Assembly (NCBI GenBank): GCA_038277395.1
Contig: CM076191.1
Span: forward strand, 175,754,552-175,818,551
Reading direction: 5' to 3'
Source: Dryocosmus kuriphilus
Taxonomy: Eukaryota > Arthropoda > Insecta > Hymenoptera > Cynipidae
DNA length: 64,000 nucleotides
A program made the position numbers and the translations under genes. The notes beneath the pieces are model-generated. The model did no database searches. It was given only the letters and a program-made list of their open reading frames with translations, and had not been told where the DNA came from. Positions 13,130-24,975 of this stretch are shown in pieces. Each line of letters begins with the position of its first letter. Positions within the stretch are counted from its first letter, which is position 1.

Positions 13130-14597
13130 AGACGTACATTTTATATTAGAAAGACAGCATTTTTACCACATTTTCTTTCGATTACCAATCTGGAAAAAGT
13201 CAGTTTAATTTCTCAAGACCTCGTCACGCAAAACAATTTTGTTACACCCGGTGCCTTCCAGTAAATATTATTTCAGACACTTCCTACGCGAAGCGCAAAC
13301 TTATGTACATTGATTCTCAGGCTATTTTTTCTTAAAACAGACGCTGATTTAAGTAAAATATGAAATAGTGCAATTTGATGAGAAAATGTAGATTTAAAAA
13401 GAAGCAAATGTTGCATTTTGCGAAGTACTTCAGAATTGTGAATTTCAGTTGAGGAGTATAAATATTCTTGTAATGAATAGCGTTTCAATGTATGGAAGTC
13501 ATATGGTACATGTGAGACAAGCAGAATCTACTATTGTAGTCTACCAGTATGGTTTACAAAAGGCTTTTTTAATGTTCGCTGCCTGGCGATCTTTGCTTTA
13601 TAAAGATATTGAATGTTATCAATTTAAAGTTGTTTTTGTAGTCTTTGAAACCTGTTTTTGGTTTTTAGATTTACCTTTAGTTTTCTTTTTATATTTAACA
13701 TTTTACGGTCTAAGTTGTGGTACTCATTTCGAGTATTATTTTGTGGGTGAGATTTTAATGAAAGAATGCGTTTAATGAATCAAATGTACCTGAAGGCTTT
13801 TTGATGCAAATTGAAATCTCGTGGCTGGAATTCTAGCGGGGGATTTCGAAAGAAACTGTTTACGCCTCTCGACAAATAAGGGGAAGTCATTACCTCGTGG
13901 GTGGAAAGAGTAATTAACCGGCTCTCTCTTTCTCTCTCTCTTCATTTTTCATGCTTAGCTTCTTTCTTTTTAGGTACAGGTTTTGCCTTGTACCTTCTAG
14001 AACATTCAAGCTTCAGGAGACTTGACTTAGACTTGCATGGAGTCGTGTCTTCATTATTCAGACTAATCTTTTTCGCTTTGAGTAGCTACCGATCCCGAGA
14101 AGTTAACTCTTCGAATGGTTACCTCATTTATCGTTGTCATTCATCGAGTTTCTTTACAGAATATTGCACATGATCGATGCTGTGACTAAGATTCGTAGTC
14201 AGTAAATTTGTGTTACTTTACTGCAGAGTAATTAGCTTTTAAAAAGAGAAAGTAGAGAATAATTAATCAGGATAACCACTAGACAGGGAAACAAAGAATA
14301 TCTGAAAAATTACGGTGAATTTAAATAATTTTTAATAGATTTAGGTTTGAAAAAATTCGTTTTTGTGAGGAGTGAAGGACATGAAAATTCAAAAGGGAAC
14401 AAAGCTTAATAAATATTTAACTTTCATAGGGTTAATATTTCGATTCTATAAATTTATTGGTATTCTAGGCGCTTATTCTTCTTTATTTGTTTATACTCTC
14501 TCCCTTTTACGGGTTTGAGAGTCTACATAAACATTGCATGTATTCTTACAAACAAGCCTTATACTATCTTACGCACTATTCGCTTCAAATCGACTTA
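13130..14597. other. Intergenic stretch, no gene recognised
   Basis: Between prohibitin and mariner copy 1. Open frames of 90-108 codons exist at 13449-13775 and 13901-14173, but they have biased composition, no known motif and no splice context, and I do not believe they are genes. A CT-rich run (tctctctt type) lies at 13920-13945. Confidence 0.5.
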
Positions 14598-15920
14598 CGA
14601 GGGCCTACCCAAAAGAAACCGAACTACTTTTGTACAAAGTTATTATTTTGATTTTTCTACAAAAAACATTTAATCTCCTTCAAAGTACTCTCCATTGGAG
14701 ACAATACACTTATCTAATCTTTTATTCCATTGTTCGAAACATTTTTTAAATTCCTCTTTTGTGATGCTTGACAGCGCCTCCGTCGTTTTTTCCTTCACTT
14801 CAGCTACGTCCGCAAAACGCTTTCCTTTCATGTCCCTTTTCATTCGGGGGAATAAAAAAAAGTCACAGGGGGCTAAATCGGGTGAATAGGGTGGGTGAGG
14901 AACAGTGGCCATGCTATTTTTGGTCAAAAATCGGCGCACAGAAAGAGCTGTGTGAGCAGGGGCGTTGTCGTGGTGGAAAAACCAGTCCCCCGACTGCCAC
15001 AAATCAGGCCGTTTCCGTCGTAAACTGTTGCGCAATCTTTTCAAGACTTCCAGGTAAAATGCCTGATTACCTGTCTGATCCGGTGGAACAAATTCTGAAT
15101 GGACGACTCCTCTCACATCGAAAAAACAAATGAGCATCGTCTTAATGTTTGACCTCACCTGACGAGCTTTTTTAGGGCGAGGCGAATTTTGAGTCTTCCA
15201 TTGACTTGACTGTTGCTTAGTTTCAGGATCGTATCCATAACACCACGATTCGTCACCTGTTATGACCTTGGAAAAAAAGTTTGGATCATTTTGGAATTCC
15301 TCCTTCAAAGCAGAGCATGCTTGCACGCGGCCTTGTTTTTGCTCTGCAGTCAGCAGTCGAGGAACAAATTTTGCAGCCACCCTTCTCATCCCCAAATCTT
15401 CACTTAGAATTCTCTGTACTGAACTCCAACTCACGCCAGATTTCTCCACAACTTCTTCGATGGTCCTTCGTCGATCTTCCAGGATAATTTCACGAATTTT
15501 TTCAACATTTTCGTCGGTTCGGGCCGTCGAAGGACGTCCAGAGCGAGGTTGGTCGTCAATTGACATTTCCCCACTTTTAAAACGAGAAAACCACTCGAAC
15601 ACTTGAGTTTCTCCCATAGCATCATCCTTGTAGGCCGTTTTTAACATTTCAAGAGTTTCTGTGCCCGTTTTCCCGAGCAGGAAGCAAAACCTCACGTTGG
15701 CACGCTAATCACGAAAATCAACCATCACAAAAAACGACGAGCGCGCAAAGCAACAGTCACAAAAAAAATTACACACACCAAATGCAACCTTACACAGTGA
15801 TAGCAGTTGGCATACTAACTGGTGAAAAGTGCCTCTACACGCACCTACCGGCAAAAACCCGGTACTACAACAACTCCGCTCCCCACAACATCAGTTCGGT
15901 TTCTTTTGGGTAGGCCCTCG
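14598..15920 (-). mobile_element. Mariner transposon, copy 1
   Basis: A 1323-bp Tc1/mariner element flanked by TA (14596-14597 and 15921-15922), the expected target duplication. The ends are 28-bp perfect inverted repeats starting CGAGGGCCTACCC (14598-14625 and 15893-15920). The transposase gene is on the minus strand. A second copy at 44783-46106 differs at roughly 20 positions by eye, so the family moved recently. The right end lies about 130 bp from a decayed LINE. Confidence 0.96.
14670..15725 (-). pseudogene. Mariner transposase, early stop (copy 1)
   Basis: A cut-and-paste transposase of 351 codons. The N-terminal half has the paired helix-turn-helix region (AYKDDAMGETQVFEWFSRFK, then a GRPSTA linker). 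The catalytic part has the mariner DD34D triad: GDESW (Asp about 158), HHDNAPAH (Asp about 253) and SPDLAPCDFFLFP (Asp about 288), with 34 residues between the last two. Codon 7 is TAG (15707-15705) where copy 2 has CAG, so this copy cannot make full-length protein unless it starts later, for example from a non-ATG codon. The remaining 344 codons are open. Confidence 0.92.
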
Positions 15921-16049
15921 TATATTACTAATCTTATTTCTAAACGCTTGCGACTTTGCCCTGGGCTTCCGTTTTCTCTTGCCATCCTCAGTTTTAAAAA
16001 TTGACCCTAGTTCTTAACACTATTTCGGAAATATAACTTTTTTGGCGAC

Positions 16050-18510
16050 ATTTTTTAGCTTTCTATCCTACCCTGTGCAACCAGCTCTCTCTTTCAGATG
16101 TTCCATCTTCTTCATCCATTCCTCCCCCTGACCATTTTCATTCAGAATTCATTTAATTCTCTCTTCTGTACTCTCTCCTCCCCCTTCATCACCTGTACAT
16201 CTCTCTAACACATGCAACCATGTTTCCTTCTCATACCTACATACTCTACATACATTCTCTTCTTCATTCATCCAATACTGCATGCTCTAACACCCTCTCC
16301 CATTCTGAATCTCACTACTCTATTCCATTTGTTCTCCTTTTTAATTTTACTCAGGTACTCTGGTTTCCCCTGCCCCTTAACCATTCTAGACCAGCTTTTG
16401 TATCTCGAATCTGCGATTTTTTCCCATCTTTCCTCCCCTTGTCCTGCCTTCATCTCTCGCTCTATTTCCTCCCACTCACTACCCCTCACTTGCATACCAC
16501 ATTCCCATCTCCTTTCATATCTCTCATCCTCCCATTTCGAATGCCCCACGTTACCCCTCTTCTCTTTATCCATAACCTCCCGGGCACACGCTTGTGCAAT
16601 TTTGCTTCCCTCTCCCCTTCTTAGTTTCTCTTCGAACTTCCAGGCTCTTTTCACTTGCCTGACCACCATTTTTTCTCGTCCTATTTCTTCCCTTAGCATA
16701 TAACCTGGGCAGCTCCAGCTCACTCCCATCACCCATCTCAGAAATCTCTCATGCAAACTTTCCGCTCTTCTATGTTCTTTCCATCCCCAAATTTCCACTC
16801 TATAGCTTAACACTGACCATACTAACACATCAAACATCCACACTCTCATCTTCCAGTCGTCCTTAAACCTTCTTTTTCCTATACCCCATACTTGTCCCAT
16901 TACTTTGCTCGCACATTCTAATCTCTTTCTCACCTGTAGCTCGCTTCCTCCTCTCGTTTCGAACCAATACCCTAGGTAGCAAAATTCATCCACCAACTCC
17001 ACCACCATGTTATTTATCTCCCATTCGTACTCTAAACTACCCCTTTTATTTCTGAAACACATCATCTTGGTCTTGTTCACGTTCACCGTTAAATCCTTTC
17101 CTCTCACATAGTCTTCAAACACTCTAATCAACAGATTCATACCTCTTTCATCATCCGCTGCTAGCACTACATCATCTGCATAAGCTAGTGAATACAATTT
17201 GCCTGTTCCTAATATTGTCCCCCCTTTTTCACTTTCCTCTCCAACTTCTCCATAAATATTTCTTTTATCCTCTCTACTAAACCTTCGTCTATTTCTCTCT
17301 CTTTCATGGCTGACCACAACACCCTCCTGTTAACTGAGTCAAATGCTGTCTTAAAATCCACAAACAATGCGACTAGTTTTCCTTTCTTTTTTCCTAGTTT
17401 CCTATTGACTAGGTAATTTAGCACGTAGACGTTATCTATGGTTCCCATCCTTTTTCAGAAACCCGTTTGATTATGTGGTATACACCCCTTTTCTTCCACC
17501 TGTTTTTCCAATCTCCTTCTAAGCACTTCCGCATAAATTTTATATCCCACCGACATGAGTGTAATACCTCTATATTCCTCCACCCTTTTCCCCTCCCCTT
17601 TCTTAATCAATGGTACTACCAGCCCTGTCTTCCATTCCTCCGGCCATCCTTCTCCTTTCCATACCTTCTTACATATCCCCCACATTTCTCCCCTCACCCC
17701 TGTTCCTCCATATTTCAGTGCTTCATTTTCCAAGCCATCTTCCCCTGATGCCTTATTTCTTTTCAACCTTGTAATCGCCTCATTTACCTCATACCTACTA
17801 ATCTCGTTTACACTGTCCTCATCCCCATCTACTACCCTTCTTCCTTCTCCCTTTACCCTATACTCCACACCTCCTAACAGCTCCTTGAAGTGCTTCGTCC
17901 ATTCTTTCATTCCTATTTCTTCATTTATACCCTTCCTTCCTCCTCTTTCCCTATTTATTACTTCCCATTCCCGCCCTTCATTTACTGCTCTCTCTGCCTC
18001 TTCCATATACCTTTCTTTCTCCTTCTTTCTTTTCTCTTTTATCATTCTTTCGTGCTCCCTCTTTCTCCTGTTGAGTTCTCCTTTTCCCATTTCCCCTTTC
18101 CTCCATTTTCTTATATTCTCCTTCATCTTATCTTTACTTTCCGTGCATTCTTCATCCCACCAACCTCTCCTATGCCCCTCTTCTGTTTCTCTCGGTCTCA
18201 CCTCTTCCCTTACCTTATCAATCACTCTTTTTAGTTTTCCTAGCAGCGTGTCTACTCCTTCCTCTTCCAAACCCCCTATTTCCTCGTTTCCTATTTTTTC
18301 TCTAAATTCTCTCAAGTTTTCCTCCCCCCAACTTCCCATTTTCAATTTCCTTTCTCTCTTTCTTTTCTTCTTCCCCCTATTGCATTTTTGGCCACCACAT
18401 CTCATTGTCGCGATCACCGGAGAGTGTTCTGAGCCTATCACGTTGCCCACTTCCATTCTAACCATCAGCTTCCTTATTCTTTCTTCTGCATGCAAATTTA
18501 ATTCGACAAA
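16050..18510 (-). pseudogene. Decayed non-LTR retrotransposon (LINE) reverse transcriptase
   Basis: Minus-strand remains of a LINE ORF2. Order: the last piece of an AP-type endonuclease (GSEHSPVIATM near 18440-18408), a highly charged linker, the reverse transcriptase (RLKRNKASGEDGL; EEYRGITLMSVGYKIY; IPHNQTGF; motif A ALFVDFKTAFDSVNR; motif C SLAYADD), then a thumb/tail region and a C-terminal CCHC-like knuckle (CRVC...HVLERC near 16205-16160). Damage: 5' truncation inside the endonuclease; TGA after NQTGF (about 17454); an internal deletion with frame change near 17225-17240 that removes the motif B (QGCPLSP-type) block; TGA codons after RACSIG and after EERIK in the tail. The clade is uncertain; the C-terminal knuckle suggests a Jockey/R1-like lineage, and similar proteins are common in ants and wasps. 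Confidence 0.88.
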
Positions 18511-18529
18511 ATTTTTATAGAATTTCATA

Positions 18530-20124
18530 CAAATTTGGTTCTAAAGTCTCAGTTGAGTTTACTTATCCTATATAACATAGGGAAATTTTTTCGGAAAAAA
18601 ATAAAATAAATAAATAAAAAGTGGAATAAATTAAACTGGTAGGCAGTCAGTCAAGTAGATAAAACTGATTGTGGTCAGCCGACAGTTGTAGAATAATTTT
18701 GTTTTACTACAGAGAAACATACAACTAAAGTCGAATAGAAAAATGATATTTTCTCTGAAATTGAGGAGTTATAATTTTTGCACAAAGCAATTATTAACAA
18801 TTAAAGTCATGTTTTATTTATTATAGATTATAACAAGTTTTTTCGAGTAAAGATGAAAATTGAAGGTTTTAAGAGAACCAGAAATATCCTGATTGATTTT
18901 TTTGAGTTTAAACTTTTATAACGGTGACAGACGGATGCAAACAACTACGTCGTAATTCGAGAACTGTCGCGGTCATTGAAGCGCCCCGCAAACAGAAGAA
19001 AAGCACACGCATGCCTGAAATTATGACCCATCCAATTTTCCACCTTTTAATCTTCAAAATGTTCCAACCAGTGGTCAGTCGTCGACCTTTGTCAATTTGC
19101 CTCGAGGTTGAATGTGATATAATTTGCAAAATATCGTCAAGGCATTTACAAACCTCCCCTGACTTAAGTTTCAACCCCAATTGTACCTTCAAAGTGCCTC
19201 CGGATAGAGATACATTAATTCATTCTGGTCAGTTACAGCTACTGGACATTTGCAATCGGACAATAATTATGGTCTGAAATTAAATTTAACCTTTGATCTT
19301 CAATTTTTCGATTTTAGATCTCTAATACTCTTATAGAACAAATACATTTCTGCCAGTAATTGAAAAGTAAGTTGCAATTGCGTTTCTATGGGAAATTGCA
19401 TTTTTTATCATAAATAATTTTCTAAAACTTGAATTGTCTCAATTATTGTGCATTGAGTGTGTTCTTTCTGTTCTGAGTTTTTGCCTATACAAAATTTATG
19501 ATGAATTATTGAGAAAAAATTTGATACTGATTTTCAATGTTAAGTTTTACAAAAGCTGCATAGAATAGCATCTAAAAATTTAAAAATGAGAAAGGCGTTT
19601 ATCACACTGCATTACGGTAAATGAAACAGTTTCCATTTTGTCCTTAATAAAAATTTTAAAATGAAGTGGAATTATAAGAGTTGCTATTTTCAATTTCTAA
19701 TCTTTATAAAAACAGAATTTTGATCTGGTACACAATGTTATTCATGAAAAAAAAAAACATTTTGCATTTTGAATGTTACAGAGTAAAATAGGTTTTCAGG
19801 TTTCAAATAAAAAAATGTTCACTTGCATTTTTCCTCCAAGTTGAACATTTTTCGATAATGTTTCCAAATTCAAATTTTAATTTGAAATATTGAAATTTAT
19901 AAAGGTTGAAGGTTTCTAATTAATCACTTCTATACGAATTCATATAGGAATTGATGAGTTTTTAGTGCTTTTATTTTAAAAATTTATATTTTAAAATTCA
20001 ACTTCAATTTTGGATGTTTCAAGTAAAGAATTTCCAAATATTCCAGTTTGTAAAATTTGTTATTTAGTATATTATTAATTTTAAATGATTTTTCTTCAGG
20101 TATTGGTAAATCACACTCCATATA
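18530..20124. other. AT-rich intergenic DNA, nothing recognised
   Basis: About 1.6 kb between the LINE and the 20-kb palindrome. Overlapping open frames on both strands at 18908-19277 lie in a slightly GC-richer patch but match no family I know. The rest is simple AT-rich DNA. Confidence 0.5.
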
Positions 20125-20190
20125 ATAATAATCGTAGTAGCGAATTTTTCGGCCAATTGGGGGTAAATAATAAAGCGTCAGTTAGTTGTG

Positions 20191-20233
20191 TTGCGACGTT
20201 GCGCCTGATTGGTTTTCTGGCCTCATCAGGCAA
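20191..20233 (-). ncRNA. Hammerhead-ribozyme-like motif, left arm
   Basis: Read on the minus strand: 4-bp stem I strand TTGC, core CTGATGAG, stem II GCC...GGC, then GCAAC in place of the catalytic GAAAC, a GTC cleavage-type triplet and the other stem I strand GCAA. There is no separate stem III, like the small hammerhead variants reported with Penelope-like elements. The GAAA to GCAA change would probably weaken or abolish cleavage. Confidence 0.5.
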
Positions 20234-21440
20234 TATGGTTCAGATTTTCTTTAAAATACATTGAGAAATTTTCCTTTAAAATACATTGAAAAATTTCAGT
20301 AAGTCAAGTGCCATAAATGGCGTAAATAACACAGATCTGCAAAAAATGGGTTGGCCAAAATTGTTGGCCAACTGAGGGTCATTTCCGATGTAATTTTCTG
20401 CGTAGAATCCGAATCCGGGGTCAGAATTTTTCCAGCACGTCAGGTTTTTGAGACATCCTAATCTAAAAGTGCGAAAAATGCGGGTTTTTGGTATATTTGA
20501 GCTTATGTTACATCGCGAAAATTTTTTTTTTTTTTCTAAAATCGGGCCAAGCCATCTAAAAGTACAACTCTCAAGCTTTAAAAAGCTTTTTTAAAATTTA
20601 AGATATCATTTCTCTTCGCAGAGATATCCTTAAATGAAGTTTAGTACTTTGATGATTACATTACCGCAGTACCAAAATTGAAAACACTTCTTGAGATTGC
20701 GGAAATGATATATTTCTATGTTTTTCTCGGGTCGCTAAATCCAAATCTGAGCACAAAACTATCCCATTACCTAAAATTACATAGATTCCTTAACCTAAAA
20801 GAGCAAAAAAGCACTTATAGCACCCTAACCTAAACATCACCCTAACCTAAAAAGTTCAACCAAAAGTCGTAGATTTTGCACTTTTAGATTATGGAATCTA
20901 AGTAATTTTAGGTAATGGGATAGTTTTGTGCTCAGATTTGAATTCAGTGATCCAAAAAATATAGAAATATATCATTTCCGCAATCTCAAGAAGTGTTTTC
21001 AATTTTGGTACTGCGGTAATGTAATCATCAAAGTACTAAACTTCATTTAAGGATATCTCTGCGAAGAGAAATGAGATCTTAAATTTTAAAAAAGCTTTTT
21101 AAAGTTTAAGAGTTGTACTTTTAGATGGCTTGGCCCGATTTTAGAAAAAAAAATTGTCGCGATGTAACATAAGCTCAAATATACCAAACACCCGCATTTT
21201 TCGCACTTTTAGGTTAGGATATCTCAAAAACCTGACGTGCTGGAAAAATTCTGACCTCGGATTCGGATTCTACGCAGAAAATTACATCGAAAATGACCCT
21301 CAGTTGGCCAACAACAATCGCAACCCATTTTTTGCAGATCTGTGTTATTTACGCCATTTATGGCACTTGACTTATTGAAATTTTTCAATGTATTTTAAAG
21401 GAAAATTTTTCAATGTATTTTAAAGAAAATCTGGACCATA

Positions 21441-21483
21441 TTGCCTGATGAGGCCAGAAAACCAATCAGGCGCAACGTCGCAA
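21441..21483 (+). ncRNA. Hammerhead-ribozyme-like motif, right arm
   Basis: The mirror copy of the left-arm motif: TTGC, CTGATGAG, stem II GCC...GGC, GCAAC, GTC, GCAA. It closely resembles the motif after the Penelope-like element at 57.9 kb, including the ACCAAT loop and the ACGTCG 3' part, so the two are probably related by descent. It has the same GCAA substitution as the left arm. Confidence 0.5.
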
Positions 21484-21667
21484 CACAACTAACTGACGCT
21501 TTATTATTTACCCCCAATTGGCCGAAAAATTCGATATTACGATTATTTAAATGGTTTTAATATCAGATTGTTGATTTGGAAAGTATCAATTTTAAATAGT
21601 TTAACTTTGACATCTTTCAATTTAAAATTGTTTAATTTAGTTACGTAATTCTTATTTAATTGTTCGC

Positions 21668-21785
21668 TCGGACACATGGAATTATTCAAGGCTTCTCGTT
21701 CGATCACCAAAGTTAAGTTGCGCTTGGCTCGGTTTATACTCGGATGGTGGCCCTCGTACTAGGTATGGGGTGTTTATCAGTATTC
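21668..21785 (+). pseudogene. 5S rRNA-like relic (5S pseudogene or 5S-derived SINE head)
   Basis: The centre matches the 3' two thirds of eukaryotic 5S rRNA: TTCTCGTTCGATCACC, AAAGTTAAG, then GGCTCGGTTTATACTCGG and GATGGTGGCC, which correspond to the internal control region (A box, intermediate element, C box). The outer stem strands have diverged, so it is not a working 5S gene. Candidate explanations are a dispersed retro-pseudogene or the head of a 5S-derived (SINE3-type) element. No tail or target duplication could be identified. Confidence 0.75.
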
Positions 21786-22319
21786 GAACTGTCTTCACTC
21801 TCGAATCAATATACTAATTATGATGAGTATTTTTCTCTTCGCATTTTAAAAATGAATAAGTGTAATTAATTTTTTAGTTTTTAACATTTTCAATTAAAAA
21901 TATGTAATGTGTTATATATCTATAACAATTATATTTAATTCTGGTGTTAAAATGTATTTATATCAGTCAATTTTAAATTGTTTAAATGTGCATGATTCTA
22001 ATTCTAAAATAATTCAATTTGAAAAGCTTCAAAGGTTTGAGTATGCTTAATTCCAATCGCTTTAAAGTTAAAGTTTACGAATATTAAACACTTAAAATTT
22101 AATAATAAATTTTGAAATTCAAGATTTAAATTTTCCAATTTGATTATTCAATTTTTCAAGTTCTCAAATTTTTCTACTAAAATTTGTTCTATTTTGAACA
22201 TGAATTTTTAATTTTGAACGCAACTATGCTGCATACAATACTGTAAAAGGTTTATTTTCAACTCAAACATATACATTAGCTTTCAATTTGGATCGCGTTT
22301 TTTTTTTCGAACGTTCAAA

Positions 22320-23050
22320 TTTTGAATAATTCATCTTTTGGAATTCTTAGAAATTGAAAAAATCTCTTTATTAAACAACATGAATCTAACGGTCAACTTT
22401 GGAGCATACTATTTCAAAAATTTTAAATAAAAAATAAAACAAAATAAAAAAAGAGAGGAAGAGAAAAGAAGGAAACCTCCAAAACCCCTTCCTTCCTTTT
22501 TTCCTTCGTCTTTTTGAATCTTTATTTTTTAAATCCCAATCAACAAACACTTACAAAATATTTATCAACGTTTCGATGTTCACGCAACATTTTTTTCAAG
22601 GCAAAAAAATATTTTAAAACAAATAATCAATAATATGTGTAAAGGTAAACCCATGAGAAAACCAAGATGTTCTCCCCATGAGAGCTGACTTGAATGAAAA
22701 TCTTGAGAACATTATGGTTTCCTCACGGGTTTGCACATGTTGATTATTTGTTTAAAAAAAATTTTTTTTGCCTTGAATTTCTTGCATGAACACTGAAACG
22801 TAGACAAATATTTTGAAAATATTTTTTTTTTGGTTGGGATTTGAAAAATAAAAAAGATGAGGGGAAAAAAGAAGAAAGGTATTTTGTAGGTTGCCTTCTT
22901 TTTCTTTCCTGTTTTTTGTCTTGTTTTCCTTTTATTTTGGTTTGAAAGTGTTTGAGATTACGTGGTCCAAAGTTGATCGTTAGATTCTTGTTTTTTTAAA
23001 AAAAATATTCTTTGAATTTCTAAGAATTTCGAAATTACGTTTGCATATTG
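22320..23050. mobile_element. Foldback element, ~350-bp arms
   Basis: An imperfect inverted repeat centred near 22695. Outer landmarks are AATCTAACGGTCAACTTTGG (22383-22402) and its complement near 22971-22989; inner landmarks are ACCCATGAGAAAACC and the mirrored GGTTTCCTCACGGGT. Arms differ by many substitutions and small indels, so it is older than the 20-kb palindrome. There is no coding potential. Confidence 0.7.
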
Positions 23051-23639
23051 GACGTTAATAAATTTAAATTTTGATTTATTCTGAATTTAAATTCTTAAAT
23101 TTTAATTCAATCTCTAATACAAATAAAAATGTAAAGTCATGAGCTTGAATCACGCAGGGAGGTGTCACATCTTGTCACTTTTCTTAATTATTAATAAACT
23201 AATCAAAAACTCTTTATTTACTTATTTTTTGAAGTCCATGTGAAAAGGGCCCTTGTGGTCAATATGGAGTTTACGTAAAAGGGACATTTAGCTCAATAAA
23301 TTCCCGACATTTTAAGCCCAGAAGAAGCCCTCTATAGGTGGAAAAACGAGTGGTAGCCCACTCAAAAAATCTGATGTCATAAATTACTTTAGAAATTGAG
23401 ATAAGGGATGACATTGTTTCTGATGTCATTTCTGATGTTTAGACAAAAAATTTGTTTATTTAAAGAATATCGCATTCAAAAGTTCTCAAGGGTGCACAAG
23501 GAATAAATAAAAATTGTATATTAGTTATTTAAAAGTTGTTTTAAAATTCCTAGATTAAATCAGGTGAAAGTAAGTGTAAAATGATAAAACACAAGGGTTA
23601 TTTTTTACATTCTCTTTCTTGAGAGTGTAATGTAATCGT

Positions 23640-24660
23640 CCAAACTTTCAATCTCTGGTTTTTAACGGATCTTTACGTTTCGGCAGTCAGAGAATCCGAA
23701 AACCATAAAATTTTGTCGGTGTCTGTCTGTCTGTTTGTCTGCATGTATGTATGTATGTATGTATGTATGTATGTATGTTTACCTGAATGGTTGTAGCCAC
23801 GCTACCTTTTGAAGGATTTGTCCAATCGAGTCAACCTTTGATACACTTCTTAAGGATCTCAAAATGAAGGTTAAGTTCGTTAACCAGATATTTTCAACAA
23901 AATACAAAAATTTAGAGCATTTTCAAAATTACAAAAATTTTTTTTTTCAAGTTTCAGAAATTATTGTGAATGTTTCTCAGAGATGGGTGAAATACTTGCA
24001 AATTATCCTAATGAAAATTTTAATTTCGATAAAAATTGGAAAAGTTATATACTTTTGAAAATTTTCAAAATTTTCAAAAAATAGAAAAAAATAATTTTCT
24101 GATATATCAGGAAATTTCATTAAAAGTTTTCAGTAGATATCAAATATATTTAAAAGACATTTCAGTTAAGTTTTTCGATTAGACCAAAATTAAAAAAGTT
24201 AGAGCTTTTTCAAAGAAACAAAATTTTTAATGAGTTTTTAAAATTTTTATTCAAGTTTTTGGTACACGACAGAAAGACTTTCAAACTATGCAAATGGCAT
24301 TTCTAATTTTGATGAAAATTAAAAAACTTGTATGATTTTCAAAATTTTCAAAATTAAAAAAAAATAGAAAAAACCGATTTCATGATAAATAAAGACATTT
24401 CAAGTGACATTTTTAATTAGTATTTAATACATTTGAAAATTATCCTCATGAAATTTTTCAATAAAAACAAAATTCAAGAAGTTTTATTATTTTCAAAAGG
24501 AAACATTTTGTTAACATTATATTGAAAAACGTACCTAGTTCTTATATGCTGTTCAATTTTGTCTACATCGTTTTATTTTACAAACAGAATTTATTCTATA
24601 ACCTAATTATCGAGCGCGAAGCGCGAGTGTCGCAATGAGAATGTAATCGTCAAAGCCGCA
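23640..24660 (+). repeat. Dispersed repeat with embedded microsatellite
   Basis: The order is: AGTGTAATGTAATCGTC, ACGTTTCGGCAG, GAATCCGAAAACCAT, GGTGTCTGTCTG followed by a simple-repeat array, then GTTCGTTAACCAG and several AT-rich near-repeats. The same landmarks in the same order occur at 37.3, 38.0 and 40.4 kb (last inverted). The array here is (GTCT)n then (ATGT)n at 23719-23780; at the other sites it is a GTC/GTT triplet array. It ends at a GC-rich palindrome near 24611. Confidence 0.6.
23719..23780 (+). repeat. (GTCT)n/(ATGT)n microsatellite
   Basis: Four to five GTCT-type units followed by about nine ATGT units. It lies at a fixed position inside the surrounding dispersed repeat. Confidence 0.95.
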
Positions 24661-24975
24661 GGTGTTTTGAGAAACTTTCTTATAAACAAACAGAAGCAAA
24701 AATTTCAGTTCCAATTTATGACTGTAATTCTTGTTTGAATCACAGTCTTCGATTAAAGTTACAATACTTATGATACTTGAAAAAATTTAGTTGAAGTGTA
24801 CGCATTAAGCGTACGAAAACGAGCGTTTTCGTTTTAATAAAAAACATACCAATTTCTTATATTCCATTTCATTTTGTCTGCATGGTTTTATGTTTCAAGA
24901 GCAATCGGCTGTAATACAACCTAAGTGTTGAGCGCGAGGCGCGATTATTTTAATGAGAATGTAATCTTCAAGGCC
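24611..24975 (+). repeat. GC-rich palindromes (CGAGCGCGAAGCGCGAG type)
   Basis: Two copies, at about 24611-24627 and 24929-24945, of a short palindrome built on GCGCGAAGCGCG, each followed by CAATGAGAATGTAATC or a close variant. They stand out sharply in very AT-rich DNA. Related palindromes occur at 30.14-30.23 kb, 38.90-38.98 kb and 39.2-39.46 kb. Their role is unknown. Confidence 0.7.

Larger units (their letters stand above)
20127..21547. mobile_element. Foldback element with ~680-bp arms
   Basis: A near-perfect long palindrome. The left arm (about 20127-20810) reads as the reverse complement of the right arm (about 20871-21547) with few mismatches, leaving a spacer of about 60 bp. Outer ends share AATAATCGTA. 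Within each arm are a hammerhead-like motif, a short tandem duplication ending aatgtattttaaag, and CCTAA/TTAGG-like motifs; the spacer carries CCTAACCTAA twice. There is no coding capacity, so it is non-autonomous. No clear target duplication was found. Confidence 0.85.

Noticed and set aside
13449..14173. Two plus-strand frames of about 100 codons downstream of prohibitin
   Set aside because: Biased Phe/Leu/Ser composition, no known motif, no splice or promoter context.
16212..16703. Plus-strand open frames resembling a membrane protein
   Set aside because: Antisense of the LINE C-terminal region.
17555..18520. Long plus-strand open frame (over 300 codons, rich in Ser, Pro, Leu and Phe)
   Set aside because: It is the antisense of the purine-rich LINE reverse transcriptase on the minus strand; the composition is a shadow effect and there is no motif.
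18908..19277. Overlapping frames on both strands (94 and 117 codons)
   Set aside because: No recognisable domain; both strands are equally open, suggesting composition rather than coding.
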